Shown here one piece after another: positions 1 to 9,076 of a stretch of 64,000 nt of DNA. The stretch is from JAHDDW01 sp964648795. GTDB taxonomy: Bacteria; Actinomycetota; Acidimicrobiia; Acidimicrobiales; SZUA-35. The stretch spans positions 1-64,000 of the forward strand of contig CAZYMB010000010.1 of the NCBI GenBank assembly GCA_964648795.1, in the 5' to 3' direction. The notes under the pieces are model-generated. The model did not search any database, had not been told where the DNA came from, and saw only the letters and a program-made list of their open reading frames with translations. The position numbers and the translations under genes are program-made. Every line of letters begins with the position of its first letter. Within the stretch, counting starts at the first letter, position 1.

Positions 1-1
1 T

Positions 2-1552
2 GCTAATTCAGTTGGCTTAGCTTTAGCTGAACGACTTCTGAGCGCTAAGCACGGAACCGATGCTATTGACCATTACACCTACGTAATAGTTTCAGACGGT
101 GATCTGTCTGAAGGTATTTCACACGAGGCAGGCTCCTTGGCCGGACACCTTGGTCTTGGAAAACTCATTGCCATTTACGATGACAACAAGATCACAATCG
201 ATGGGTCTACCGATTTAAGCCTGTCCGATGATGCAGCTGCAAGGTTTAGAGCCTATGGCTGGGACGTTGTCGAAGTAGGTGCAGCAAGTGAAGATCTAGA
301 TCTCTTAGAATCGACAATCAGAGCGGCTCAATCGACAGACAAACCAACAATGATTATCATGCAGTCCGAGGTCGGCTTTCCATCTCCGAAGTTGACCGGT
401 AACCATAAAGCTCACGGCCTTGCATTCGACGAAGCGGAAATAACTGCGACCAAAGAAGTCATGGGTATCCCAGACGAACCGTTCTATGTGCCAGATGAAG
501 TTCTTGAGGCATATAGAAGCGCTGGAAGCCGATCACAAAAAGACAGGATTGCTTGGGAAGAATCTAATGGAGATCTCTTTGCTGGATTTGAATCGAGTGT
601 CTCTAAGTTGTCGAAAGAACTAGCGTTGGAATTCGAAGACAAGCCATTGGCTTCGCGCAAAGCTTCACAGGCGTGTGTTACCGAGATCGCAAGCAAGATA
701 GATACATTCTTTGGTGGTGCAGCTGACTTGACTGGCAACACTGGCCTAGAGATTGATTCGACGCCACAGGCTTCAGCTACCCCGGGAGGTCGCCAGGTTT
801 ACTTCGGTATTCGTGAGCATGCTCAAGCAGCATGTCTTGTCGGAGCGGCAGCGCACGGCGGAGTATTGCCAATCTCGGGCACATTCTTGGTCTTCGCTGA
901 TTATATGCGCCCAGCTATACGCCTTGCCGCACTTTCAGGCACGCACTGCGTATTCGTATTTACGCACGACTCAATAGGAGTGGGCGAAGATGGGCCAACA
1001 CATCAGCCTGTTGAACAAGTAATGAGCCTGCGAAGTATCCCTGGACTGCAGGTGATTCGACCAGCAGATTCAGATGAGACTGTCTCGGCTTGGCGTCAAG
1101 CGTTGGCTTACGACGGCCCAACTGTGTTGGTTATGAGCCGTCAAAATCTTCCTCCACTGGCCCAGACAAGTCAAACAGATGTAACCGGTGGCTATGTTGT
1201 GCAAGAAGCAGATGATGCTCAAGTAACATTAGTGTCGGCGGGCAGTGAGGTATCTCTGGCTATTGAAGCGGCAGAGCTATTAGCCGCAGACTCGATTTCG
1301 GCTCGAGTGGTCTCAATGCCTAATTGGCATCTATTTGAACGACAATCAGATGACTATAAGAAGTCAACCTTAGGAGACTTGCCAACAGTATCGATAGAAG
1401 CTGGAGTTACGCTGGGTTGGCATAAATACGCTGATGTTTGTATAGGCCTGGACCGTTTTGGGGAATCAGGCCCAGCATCTGAGGTGTTTAAACATTTAGG
1501 AATTACCGCAGAGGCAACACACGCCGCTGCCAAGGAGCTACTGTCTAAATAA
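2..1552 (+). CDS. tkt: Transketolase, 5' end cut by the window edge
   Basis: Thiamine-diphosphate enzyme moving two-carbon units between sugar phosphates in the non-oxidative pentose phosphate pathway. The reading frame is open to the left edge, so the gene starts outside; about 516 residues are visible of a usual 660-700. The diphosphate/Mg site SDGDLSEGISHEA, then IYDDNKITIDG, the catalytic-glutamate region GIREHAQAA and FTHDSIGVGEDGPTHQP are all present. The stop overlaps the transaldolase start (TAATG), so the two genes are translationally coupled. A TTG at 137 is an internal codon, not the start. Function is certain from the motifs. Confidence 0.96.
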   Translation, partial: ANSVGLALAERLLSAKHGTDAIDHYTYVIVSDGDLSEGISHEAGSLAGHLGLGKLIAIYDDNKITIDGSTDLSLSDDAAARFRAYGWDVVEVGAASEDLDLLESTIRAAQSTDKPTMIIMQSEVGFPSPKLTGNHKAHGLAFDEAEITATKEVMGIPDEPFYVPDEVLEAYRSAGSRSQKDRIAWEESNGDLFAGFESSVSKLSKELALEFEDKPLASRKASQACVTEIASKIDTFFGGAADLTGNTGLEIDSTPQASATPGGRQVYFGIREHAQAACLVGAAAHGGVLPISGTFLVFADYMRPAIRLAALSGTHCVFVFTHDSIGVGEDGPTHQPVEQVMSLRSIPGLQVIRPADSDETVSAWRQALAYDGPTVLVMSRQNLPPLAQTSQTDVTGGYVVQEADDAQVTLVSAGSEVSLAIEAAELLAADSISARVVSMPNWHLFERQSDDYKKSTLGDLPTVSIEAGVTLGWHKYADVCIGLDRFGESGPASEVFKHLGITAEATHAAAKELLSK

Positions 1553-2628
1553 TGTCACTATTAAATGATTTATATGAAAAAGGTGGTCAAAGCCCTTGGC
1601 TAGACAACCTACGTCGAACCTGGTTTGCTAGCGATGACCTAGAGCAACTCCTAGCTAGAGGAGTGCGAGGGTTAACGTCGAATCCTTCGATTCTGGCTAA
1701 GTCCATTATTGAAACCGATGCTTACGATGATCAAGCAGCTGAGCTATTTGGTCAAGGCCTCTCTACAGAAGAGGTTTATTGGAAGCTAGTAGTCGATGAC
1801 ATCAACAATGCAGCGTCTCGATTGAGTGGCCTCTATGAATCATCAAATGGTGTTGATGGATATATTTCTGTCGAAGTCTCTCCTCGTCTAGCCCACGATA
1901 CAGATGGAACGATTGCTGCTGCTCACAAGCTGAAATCAGAACTTAAGCACCCGAACGTTATGGTCAAGGTCCCGGCAACTGATGCAGGCCTGGTTGCTAT
2001 TGAACAACTCACTGCTGAAGGCTTCAACATAAATGTCACGCTGATATTTACAACTAAGCGAGCTCTAGAAGTTCTTGATGCCTTTGCCCGAGGGTTAGGC
2101 CGTGCTCAGGGGCCACTAGACAATATCCACTCTGTTGCTTCCTACTTTGTTTCTAGAACTGACTCAGCTGCAGACAAACAGCTTGCGGATATAGACGGTG
2201 GCGAAGCACTTATTTCTAAGTTGGCTGTTGCTCAATCTAAACAGTGCTACCGAGAATTCACTGCCAAGTTAAACTCTGACGAGTGGTCAACGCTTAAGGC
2301 CAATGGTGCAAATCCACAACGTCTACTGTGGGCGTCTACTAGCGTTAAGAACCCTGACCTTTCAGCGACCTATTATGCTGATGCATTGGTTGGCCCGAAT
2401 ACGGTTAACACGCTGCCAACCGCAACACTAGAAGCTTTCGAAGCTAGTGGAACAGTTAGCGAAGCAATCACAGCGAACATGGATGAAGCAGACGAATTAG
2501 TCAGCCAGGCCAAGAGTATCGGCATCGACTTTGACGCCCTCGGCAAGGAATTGGAAGATCAGGGAGCCGCAGGATTCGTCGATAGTTTCGACGAAGGCCT
2601 AAAGGCACTTGAAGATCAGAAGTCCTAA
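1552..2628 (+). CDS. tal: Transaldolase
   Basis: Moves a dihydroxyacetone unit between sedoheptulose-7-phosphate and glyceraldehyde-3-phosphate. At 358 residues it has the length of the longer actinobacterial type. The motif VMVKVPATDAG carries the Schiff-base lysine, and TSNPSI near residue 43 and the SVASYFVSRTD strand fit the family. The ATG shares a base with the transketolase stop and has no separate ribosome binding site, so expression depends on coupling. In many actinobacteria zwf, opcA and pgl follow; here a LOG-family gene follows, so the usual cluster is split. Confidence 0.95.
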   Translation: MSLLNDLYEKGGQSPWLDNLRRTWFASDDLEQLLARGVRGLTSNPSILAKSIIETDAYDDQAAELFGQGLSTEEVYWKLVVDDINNAASRLSGLYESSNGVDGYISVEVSPRLAHDTDGTIAAAHKLKSELKHPNVMVKVPATDAGLVAIEQLTAEGFNINVTLIFTTKRALEVLDAFARGLGRAQGPLDNIHSVASYFVSRTDSAADKQLADIDGGEALISKLAVAQSKQCYREFTAKLNSDEWSTLKANGANPQRLLWASTSVKNPDLSATYYADALVGPNTVNTLPTATLEAFEASGTVSEAITANMDEADELVSQAKSIGIDFDALGKELEDQGAAGFVDSFDEGLKALEDQKS

Positions 2629-2720
2629 GGTTTCTCTCGCGATAATTATACAAATCACCCAGACCTCGCTGTGAGCGTTGTATCTTTGGGGTTCATGAAT
2701 CAATGCGTCGGGAGTAAATA

Positions 2721-3815
2721 ATGTCGAAACGCAAACCGGTCCTATTTGGAGACCCAGCAACAGACGGGCTGATCGATCAGCTTCTAGAGCAAAGAAATAT
2801 AGACAATAACTCTGATCTTGTCCGAAGTATCTTGATTACCGGTTTGAAGATGGAAGAAGCTGAAGTCGATCGTCTCAATCTAAAGATCGCTTCCACCGCA
2901 CTTAAAGAGATGCTCGAGTCTTGGGAAGTATTTGAGGCGTACAGTAATCGCCCCAAAGTCACCATATTTGGATCCGCTCGAACCAAGCCAGATCACCCTG
3001 ACTACAAATTGGCAGTAGAGTTTGGCCAAATAATGGCCGAACGTGGCTGGATGGCTATCACTGGTGCTGGCCCTGGAATCATGACTGCCGGCATTGAGGG
3101 TGTTGGCTTAGAGAACGCTCTCGGGGTGAGTATTGTGCTTCCATTTGAGGCTAAGGCTGCTCCGATAATTCACGGCGACCCTAAGCTCGTTTCTTATAAG
3201 TATTTCTTTACACGCAAGCTTACTTTCATGAAAGAAACTGATGCTTTCGTTCTTTTCCCCGGAGGCTTCGGCACACTCGACGAAGCATTTGAACTATTGA
3301 CCCTGATTCAAACAGGTAAGAGCTATCCAGCCCCAGTGGTTTTACTTGACCACAAAGAATCAACGTACTGGTCTAGTTGGGAGAAGTTCGTTATTGAAGA
3401 GCTTGATGGTGGCGGCCAAATATCGACAGCCGATATGGGATTGTATACCCATACTCACGATCCAGTCCGAGCAGCAGATGACATCTGTAATTTCTACTCT
3501 AACTATCACTCAATCCGAACGGTTGGTTCACAACTAATCGTTCGGTTGCGAAAAGAGCTACCAGCTGATGCCCTAGATACCCTGAACTCTGAGTTCTCAG
3601 ACATCTTGGTCAACGGTGTGATCGAACCAGTTGAGCCAAGCAATGTCGAACAACGTGAGGATGAACTGCTTCATCTAAAGCGCCTCTCTATGAGTTTCAA
3701 TAAGCGTTCGTTTGGCCGGCTAACCCGAATGATTATTCGAATAAATGAGCTATCAGATAACACTGATGAAAATACCGAGGACTTGATCCGTGGTGTTTCA
3801 CCGGAAGAGTTTTAG
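2721..3815 (+). CDS. LOG-family Rossmann-fold protein (TIGR00730-like), extended N-terminus
   Basis: Residues about 85-250 form a LOG (lysine-decarboxylase-like) domain. It has the nucleotide-binding glycine motif GAGPGIMTAG and the signature PGGFGTLDE, in which Arg/Glu side chains cleave nucleoside monophosphates in characterised relatives. Family members release free bases from cytokinin riboside phosphates or act on other nucleotides; the substrate here is unknown. At 364 residues it is much longer than small LOG enzymes (about 190), with an 80-residue helical front and a 100-residue charged tail. GGGAG lies before the ATG. It overlaps the next gene, on the opposite strand, by 4 bases. Confidence 0.82.
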   Translation: MSKRKPVLFGDPATDGLIDQLLEQRNIDNNSDLVRSILITGLKMEEAEVDRLNLKIASTALKEMLESWEVFEAYSNRPKVTIFGSARTKPDHPDYKLAVEFGQIMAERGWMAITGAGPGIMTAGIEGVGLENALGVSIVLPFEAKAAPIIHGDPKLVSYKYFFTRKLTFMKETDAFVLFPGGFGTLDEAFELLTLIQTGKSYPAPVVLLDHKESTYWSSWEKFVIEELDGGGQISTADMGLYTHTHDPVRAADDICNFYSNYHSIRTVGSQLIVRLRKELPADALDTLNSEFSDILVNGVIEPVEPSNVEQREDELLHLKRLSMSFNKRSFGRLTRMIIRINELSDNTDENTEDLIRGVSPEEF

Positions 3816-4012
3816 ACGAGTTTCTCGAGCGCTGACTTTGCTTTAGTAACGGCTCGTAACGCTTGTGAGATTACCTTGTCCTCGGCTGGTGGCTTTGTTT
3901 CACCAGCGGCAGAAGCTTCTCGCAGAAGATTCGAAGATAGGTCAAGTAACGAGTCAGAGATACTTTCCAACTTTGATATCTGTTCGGTTAAAGTGTCGCG
4001 ATTGAGTTCCAA
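3812..4012 (-). CDS. Small predicted coiled-coil protein
   Basis: A 66-residue frame of heptad-like Leu/Ile spacing (residues 8-32) with an acidic middle and a basic helix at the end. I do not recognise a family. It begins with TTG 8 bases after the stop of the upstream small gene on the same strand and has no clear Shine-Dalgarno sequence, so it would rely on coupling. The two small genes and RNase D form a same-strand series. It faces the LOG gene tail to tail. It superficially resembles the small subunit of exonuclease VII in size only. Reality of the gene is probable, not certain. Confidence 0.45.
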   Translation of the reverse strand: MELNRDTLTEQISKLESISDSLLDLSSNLLREASAAGETKPPAEDKVISQALRAVTKAKSALEKLV

Positions 4013-4020
4013 AATATCAG

Positions 4021-4215
4021 TTACGATGCTTGGTTGTCTTTGGCGTCGCTTGGATCGTCAGCAGAATCCTCGGCAGTTTCACTAGTGTTCTCAGTAACGG
4101 GCAGGTCGAATGGGTCTTCGTCTAAACGGCCCATCAGAGACTCAATATCGTCTCCATCGTTGCTGCGCTTGAAAGCACGAGCCTCTTCGTATCTGCGGTG
4201 TCGGCCCTTTTTCAT
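4021..4215 (-). CDS. Small basic/acidic protein, DUF3073-like pattern
   Basis: 64 residues: a strongly basic front (MKKGRHRRYEEARAFKR) followed by an acidic tail ending in Ser/Asp repeats. The pattern of a basic head and a short DIESLMGRLDED segment recalls the small actinobacterial DUF3073 proteins, but I would not assign it firmly. The ATG at 4215 is chosen over an upstream frame opening at 4266, because a good Shine-Dalgarno sequence (GAGGGGAG) lies 4 bases before it. The next gene follows at 8 bases. Function unknown; probably nucleic-acid associated by composition. Confidence 0.6.
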   Translation of the reverse strand: MKKGRHRRYEEARAFKRSNDGDDIESLMGRLDEDPFDLPVTENTSETAEDSADDPSDAKDNQAS

Positions 4216-4303
4216 GGGTCTCCCCTCATCCAAGTAAAAATAGCGAACTTTAGCTATCTTTAGCAACCATCCACTATAACGGCTAATTCCGATAGATTCT
4301 AAA

Positions 4304-5455
4304 CTACGGAAGATTTCTTGCTTCCAGAGTTAGCCCTGAATCAGGTTCGAAAGCAACTGACATAGAGCCTTCAAGAAGCTGTTTAATAGGTTCGCCGGCC
4401 ATCTCGTAGCGCCAACCAGTGGAGAGTCTAGAGTCCCCCTGAGCCCCAATGAAAGCTTCTAAATCGCTTCTAGTGCTTAGCAGCGTAGGGTCAAGGTCTT
4501 CGTTTCTAGCTATTTGGGTTAGAACCGTAGATATTAGGGCAACTGCGCCCTTCAGGTTAGGGTCTAGCTGCTTATTTGAGCGAGCAGCGGTGATTTCCTC
4601 AGGAATTTCTCCCTTGGATTCTTCGACCAGCGCAAGAATGGTTGCGCAAGACTCTTTGCCTAGTTGACCAACATCAACCCCACGGATCCCTGAGAGGCCT
4701 TGGCGTGACTCTGGCGCCTTCTGTGCAATGGAAGCAATAGCGAGGTCCCCCATAACCCGACGGATCGGAACGTCGCGTTTGGCTGCTGTGTCTTCTCTCC
4801 AGTTGGCTAGCAGTGAGGCCAGATATCTTGATCGGCCCTTTAGTCGTCTAGCTTCTGAGATGCGAGTGATCGGGTCCTTCTTATGAGTGCCACTTGCGTA
4901 ACGATCTCTCAAATTATCCGATTCTTCTTGAGCCCATGAAGTACGTTGCTTAGCTTCGAGTTGTTCATGCATCAGATCGAACAGCTCTAGTAAGTTATCG
5001 ACATCAGAAGCTGCATAGGACTTTTGTGCGTCAGTCAGCGGCCGTTTCAACCAGTCCGTTAAACGGCTGGACTTAGCTAGCTCCATGCCGAGATACTTTT
5101 GGTGAAGTGCAGCTAGCGAAGGCGAAGACATGCCCAGAAAACCAGCATAAACTTGGGTATCTGCAAACTTGGCTGGGACGTCACCGGTGACGTGAGCCAA
5201 AATCTCAAGATCTTGGGCCCCAGCGTGCATAACACACAAAGATTCTGATCGCATTAGTGGCCCAAGCAGACTTATGTCGGCTTCTAATGGGTCGATCAAA
5301 TAGGTCTGCTCGTTACACGCAATTTGCAGTAGTGCAAGCTGCGGATAGTACGTTGACTCTCTGTGGAACTCAGTGTCTAAGGCGTAACGGTCAGCTGAAC
5401 AGCACTCTTGTACCAGCTCAATTAGATCTTCATTTGTTGCTATCTCTTTGAACAC
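4304..5455 (-). CDS. rnd: Ribonuclease D (DEDD exonuclease with HRDC domain)
   Basis: 3'-5' exoribonuclease for tRNA and stable RNA 3' ends. The DEDDy exonuclease domain (about residues 1-180) shows DTEF (first Asp and Glu), HAGAQDLEIL (second Asp) and YAASDVDNL (Tyr and third Asp). An HRDC domain covers about 205-290, and a second weaker HRDC-like region follows. Length 383 matches the family. It lies 7 bases downstream of the DUF3151 gene on the same strand, in the series pyk - DUF3151 - rnd. Confidence 0.93.
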   Translation of the reverse strand: MFKEIATNEDLIELVQECCSADRYALDTEFHRESTYYPQLALLQIACNEQTYLIDPLEADISLLGPLMRSESLCVMHAGAQDLEILAHVTGDVPAKFADTQVYAGFLGMSSPSLAALHQKYLGMELAKSSRLTDWLKRPLTDAQKSYAASDVDNLLELFDLMHEQLEAKQRTSWAQEESDNLRDRYASGTHKKDPITRISEARRLKGRSRYLASLLANWREDTAAKRDVPIRRVMGDLAIASIAQKAPESRQGLSGIRGVDVGQLGKESCATILALVEESKGEIPEEITAARSNKQLDPNLKGAVALISTVLTQIARNEDLDPTLLSTRSDLEAFIGAQGDSRLSTGWRYEMAGEPIKQLLEGSMSVAFEPDSGLTLEARNLP

Positions 5456-5462
5456 GTATCGG

Positions 5463-5873
5463 CTACATATCCGGATCTAGCTGGGCTAAGAACAGATCGC
5501 AACGATCTACTTCTTCAAGCTCACCGATTTGCTGAGCACATTCACGTAGTCCGGTCAGGCAACCTAGAAAGCCTCGGTTTGAAACATGTGAGTGTCGAAC
5601 ATACCCGGAGCCACGCCAACCAGCCTTACGCAGTGCGTCTAGCCCTCGGTGGTAACCGACCCTATAGGCGGCATAACGTTCTATCGAGTCTCGCCCCAAG
5701 TCGCCCAAGGCACGCCAGCCATCTAGGAACAAGGGATTGTTGCTAACTATTAGAGCGACAGCGCTACGAGGTTCTTCGTTTGCTTCAGCCACAGCCAGTT
5801 TAGTTACGAGTTCTGGATCTTCTGGGGGCAGAACAGTTTCAGGAATTCCAGGACTCAGATTAATGTCTGTCAC
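5463..5873 (-). CDS. DUF3151 protein
   Basis: 136 residues with the conserved core of the actinobacterial DUF3151 family: YAAYRVGYHRGLDALR, GWRGSGYVRHSH, NRGFLGCL and a closing ELEEVDRC. No biochemical role is established for the family. It sits 10 bases after pyruvate kinase and 7 bases before RNase D on the same strand, so it is probably cotranscribed with both. Its presence is one of the stronger taxonomic markers for Actinomycetota in the window. Confidence 0.88.
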   Translation of the reverse strand: MTDINLSPGIPETVLPPEDPELVTKLAVAEANEEPRSAVALIVSNNPLFLDGWRALGDLGRDSIERYAAYRVGYHRGLDALRKAGWRGSGYVRHSHVSNRGFLGCLTGLRECAQQIGELEEVDRCDLFLAQLDPDM

Positions 5874-5883
5874 AAATGGCTTT

Positions 5884-7329
5884 CTACTCGACTCGAATCA
5901 TGCGAAGCGTGTCGGTCATAACAGCCTTAGCTGAGCTACCGCCGAGTACTGCTACTCGATCGCCTGGACGGATGTGTCCTGATTCTTTGGCAAGCCTAAT
6001 AGATGTAGTGATTGTTTCATCAGTCTCACCAATGCGATCAATCTTAAATGGTGTTGCACCCCAGCTCATGGTCAGCTGCTTGAGAGTTCGTTCTTGGGGA
6101 GTGAATGCAAGAATGGGAGCCTCTGGTCTAAAGCGGGCGATAGCTCGCACTGTAAAGCCTGAGTTGGTAATACAAATTATTGCAGAAGCCCCGGACTCTT
6201 TAGCAGCCTGCCAAGTGGCCATTGTCATAACATCGGTAACTTGTGCATCACCGCTTTGAGGCTCCACTAGACGATCTCTTTTTAATCCGATTGCCCAATC
6301 GTCATAGTTAAATTCCTGATCTGCACGAGCAGCTATCTGAGCCATCGTATGAATCACATGGGCAGGGTTGCGTCCAATCGCTGTCTCAGCAGAAAGCATT
6401 ATGGCACTTGTGCCGTCAAAGACAGCGTTTGCAACGTCGGATGCTTCTGCTCTAGTAGGCATTGGCGAGTTAATCATGCTTTCAAGCATTTGGGTTGCAG
6501 TAATTGCAGGGCGGCCTAATGCAATACAGCGAGCAATAATGTCTTTCTGTAAGTGCGGAAGATCTTCTAGCGAGCACTCAGTTCCGAGGTCTCCACGCGC
6601 TACCATCACCGCTCCAGATTCTGCCGCAATGGAGTCAAGGTGTTCTATGGCTGCTCTAGTTTCAATCTTGGCAACGACTAACGGGCCACGAGGAATTGAC
6701 TCGACCCCGGCCCGGCGAATGTCATGAGCTGATCTCACAAACGAGAGGGCGATCATGTCGACATCAGCTGAGACCATTGCGTCTAGGTAGCGTAGATCTT
6801 GAGAAGTTGGGGTGGAGATTTTCAGACGGTCAGATGGGACGTGTAGGCCTGGTCTTCCTTGGACGGTTCCGCCAAAAAGAACCCGCGCCTTTAGAGCAGT
6901 TCCGGTGTGATCGATTACTTGCAAGACAATAGAACCGTCACCAACAGCTAGCCGGTCCCCTGTTTGCATGTCTGTTAGCAGGCTCTCATATCCAACCATA
7001 AACAGGCCTGCTTTAGAGTTCTCAATGCCTGGCTCGAGCAGGATCTCATCATCTATTGCGAGATCGACTGGGTCTTCAAATTGACCTAGCCTGACTTTTG
7101 GACCTGGCAAATCCGCCATGATTCCGAGGGGCTTACCAACTTGCTCAGACACAGCACGTAGCTGCTTCATGCGTTCTAGGTGCTCTTCTAGCGACCCGTG
7201 AGAAAGGTTGAGGCGGGCGACGTCCATGCCTGCTTCTAACATCGATTTCATTACGGCCGGGTCAATACTTGCGGGTCCGATCGTTGCAACGATCTTCGTT
7301 CTGCGAGAGCCTGATCTACTTTGATCCAT
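5884..7329 (-). CDS. pyk: Pyruvate kinase
   Basis: Last step of glycolysis: phosphoenolpyruvate plus ADP to pyruvate plus ATP. The N-terminal RRTKIVATIGPAS and ARLNLSHG, the KIETRAAIEHLD active-site lysine segment and the ITATQMLESM region are intact. The regulatory C-terminal domain ends in a normal position; length is about 481. Two adjacent starts are possible, GTG at 7332 or ATG at 7329, with AGGAG 6 or 9 bases ahead; I chose the ATG. It heads the pyk - DUF3151 - rnd series. A TAAAGT sequence upstream could be its -10, without a clear -35. Confidence 0.96.
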   Translation of the reverse strand: MDQSRSGSRRTKIVATIGPASIDPAVMKSMLEAGMDVARLNLSHGSLEEHLERMKQLRAVSEQVGKPLGIMADLPGPKVRLGQFEDPVDLAIDDEILLEPGIENSKAGLFMVGYESLLTDMQTGDRLAVGDGSIVLQVIDHTGTALKARVLFGGTVQGRPGLHVPSDRLKISTPTSQDLRYLDAMVSADVDMIALSFVRSAHDIRRAGVESIPRGPLVVAKIETRAAIEHLDSIAAESGAVMVARGDLGTECSLEDLPHLQKDIIARCIALGRPAITATQMLESMINSPMPTRAEASDVANAVFDGTSAIMLSAETAIGRNPAHVIHTMAQIAARADQEFNYDDWAIGLKRDRLVEPQSGDAQVTDVMTMATWQAAKESGASAIICITNSGFTVRAIARFRPEAPILAFTPQERTLKQLTMSWGATPFKIDRIGETDETITTSIRLAKESGHIRPGDRVAVLGGSSAKAVMTDTLRMIRVE

Positions 7330-7508
7330 CACTAAGTTCTCCTATGAGTCAGATTTACTTTAGCGTCTGAACTGATCCCTAACTTGGTTATGACTTCAAA
7401 TACTGGGGATAACTTTTGAAATCCACAGGGTTATACCTCTAGCACCTCACAGGGGTGTTGTCATAGGCTTGTGAAAGAATGGAACAAGGACAAAGAAAGG
7501 AGTTCAAA

Positions 7509-7739
7509 ATGGAACACTACGAAGTTGCGCTAAAGACACGAAGCGAGACAATCTCTGGGGCTGACTGCTATCAGCAGGAGGGGCCGATGACGACGTTCTT
7601 TAGGTTCGGCGAAGACCGCAACAGAGTTGACCCATGGTCTAAAAGAGTTGCGAGCTATAGAACAGCAGAAATATTTGCTATCCGTATAGTTTCAGACTGT
7701 GACGCTAGCGACCAAGCTGTCTTAGAAGTTGTTGCCTAA
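7509..7739 (+). CDS. Small conserved hypothetical protein
   Basis: 76 residues from the ATG at 7509, picked because AAAGGAG ends 6 bases before it; an in-frame ATG at 7479 lacks such a site. The protein is a mixed alpha/beta single domain (YEVALKTRSETI, GPMTTFF, SKRVASYRTAEIFAIRIV). I recall similar short proteins in actinobacteria but know no function. The last 4 bases overlap the end of the MglA-like GTPase gene on the other strand. No signal peptide or membrane segment. Confidence 0.68.
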   Translation: MEHYEVALKTRSETISGADCYQQEGPMTTFFRFGEDRNRVDPWSKRVASYRTAEIFAIRIVSDCDASDQAVLEVVA

Positions 7740-8293
7740 GCAGGAGCGCCACTCATGGAGATCGCATAACGAACTAGGTCAATCATTGTTTCCTTAACTG
7801 CGTCTCGGTCACGAGCATCAGTAATCAGAATTGGAATCTCCGGAGAAATATCGAGAGCTTCTCTTACATCATCGGGAGCGTGACTTAGAACATCATCGAA
7901 AGCATTTAGGCCAACAACAAATGGTATGCCTTTGCCTTCCATATAGTCAATCGCCGCAAAGCAAGACTCTAGACGATTGGTGTCTACAAGAACGACAGCT
8001 CCGATAGCTCCACGTACAAGCTCATCCCACATAAAGTGGAATCGATCCTGTCCAGGAGTTCCGAAGACATACAGAACTAGGTCATCGCCGAGAGAGACTC
8101 GACCGAAGTCCATGGCTACTGTCGTGCCCTTCTTCGACGTTGCATCTCCAAGGTCATCGACCTCTTCAGACGCCTTTGTCATGTTTGCTTCTGTTGTTAG
8201 CGGTTCGATATCTGAAATAGCACCCACAAATGTGGTCTTGCCAACAGCGAATCCGCCTGCAACTACAATTTTTACTGGTATTGGTCCACTCAT
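7736..8293 (-). CDS. MglA-like small GTPase of a conservon (CvnD type)
   Basis: A 185-residue Ras-like GTPase, last gene of the conservon. It shows G1 GGFAVGKTTFVGA, a switch region, G3 FGTPGQDRF (the TPGQ form typical of bacterial MglA/Cvn GTPases) and G4-like GLNAFD. The ATG at 8293 is preceded by AAGGGA; a longer frame to 8443 overlaps the DUF742 gene and is unlikely. In the family the GTPase works with roadblock and DUF742 partners at the membrane-bound kinase-like protein, acting as a switch for development or surface behaviour. The effector here is unknown. Confidence 0.9.
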   Translation of the reverse strand: MSGPIPVKIVVAGGFAVGKTTFVGAISDIEPLTTEANMTKASEEVDDLGDATSKKGTTVAMDFGRVSLGDDLVLYVFGTPGQDRFHFMWDELVRGAIGAVVLVDTNRLESCFAAIDYMEGKGIPFVVGLNAFDDVLSHAPDDVREALDISPEIPILITDARDRDAVKETMIDLVRYAISMSGAPA

Positions 8294-8303
8294 TGCATGT
8301 CCC

Positions 8304-8651
8304 TTATAAGCTTTGGAGTCCGTCGAGGACTCGGTTGAGTAATTGAACGTCTGGTCTGGCACCCTGTTTGCCTGCTCCGCCCGCAGATACGCCTGCTGAA
8401 AGATGCTTGGCAGCAACCATGTCGCCGGCCAAAATCTTTGCAACCTGAAGTGGAACCTTCAAGTGAGCTGATATCTCAGCTACCGAAAGAGGCGAAGTGC
8501 ACAACTCAGCGATCCGTGCTGACTCGTGAGATAGTTTTGCTTCTTTGCCACTGTCAGTAACCGTTAGCATCTGCTCGATCGTAAGTTCCACCTCCGATCG
8601 AGTTCTGCCACCTGTCATTGCGTAGGGTGGTACTCGAAATCCTGAACTCAT
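8304..8651 (-). CDS. DUF742 protein of a conservon (CvnC type)
   Basis: 115 residues with the family pattern PYAMTGGRTR near the start, LCTSPLSVAEISAHL (a winged-helix-like segment) and a C-terminal PDVQLLNRVLDGLQ. DUF742 proteins are encoded between the roadblock and GTPase genes of actinobacterial conservons and are thought to be part of the same membrane-associated complex. Its start overlaps the roadblock stop by 4 bases, so the two are coupled; 10 bases separate it from the GTPase gene. Confidence 0.88.
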   Translation of the reverse strand: MSSGFRVPPYAMTGGRTRSEVELTIEQMLTVTDSGKEAKLSHESARIAELCTSPLSVAEISAHLKVPLQVAKILAGDMVAAKHLSAGVSAGGAGKQGARPDVQLLNRVLDGLQSL

Positions 8652-9073
8652 TGCGTAATTGCCGCCTGTAGTTCTGCTCGAAGTTCTGGTGTTAGGGCTT
8701 CGCCAGCTTTTTCAACTAGCACTGCCATCTCGTATGCAACAAGACCTACGTCTGAATCACTCTGCGCCATTACAGCTAGTAGCGAGCCGTCAGAGACGCC
8801 TGTTACGAAAAGGAAAGCATTTTCCATTTCTACGATTACTTCTGTAACTGCTCCGCCACCGAATCGTCCAGCTGCACCATATGCAAGACCAATCAGTCCA
8901 GATGATACTGCAGCGAACCTGTCGGTTGCGTCACGGTCAAGTCCTTCAGACTTTGCCAGAGGCAAACCGTCAGATGAAACCACTACGGCTTCATCTACGC
9001 CCGGTGTCTGGGAAACAAAGCTGTTAACCAGCCAGTTTAGATTTGTTGCTTGTTCACTCAACGTTGTTGTCAT
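8648..9073 (-). CDS. Roadblock/LC7 protein of a conservon (CvnB type)
   Basis: A 141-residue roadblock/LC7 domain (LNWLVNSFVSQTPGVDEAVVVSSDGLPLA split over the first 40 residues; later LLAVMAQSDSDVGLVAYEM). Such domains act as regulators (GAP-like or scaffold) of the MglA-type GTPase encoded two genes downstream. It follows the kinase-like gene by 3 bases and overlaps the DUF742 gene by 4. The arrangement CvnA-B-C-D is complete and in the canonical order. Confidence 0.9.
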   Translation of the reverse strand: MTTTLSEQATNLNWLVNSFVSQTPGVDEAVVVSSDGLPLAKSEGLDRDATDRFAAVSSGLIGLAYGAAGRFGGGAVTEVIVEMENAFLFVTGVSDGSLLAVMAQSDSDVGLVAYEMAVLVEKAGEALTPELRAELQAAITQ

Positions 9074-9076
9074 TAG

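Noticed and set aside
3812..4012. Exonuclease VII small subunit
   Set aside because: Only size and helical character agree; the conserved family pattern is missing and no large subunit is nearby.
5440..5480. Sigma-28-like GCCGATAC before RNase D
   Set aside because: It ends 1 base before the start codon rather than 7 and overlaps the end of the DUF3151 gene, so it cannot serve as a promoter for that start.
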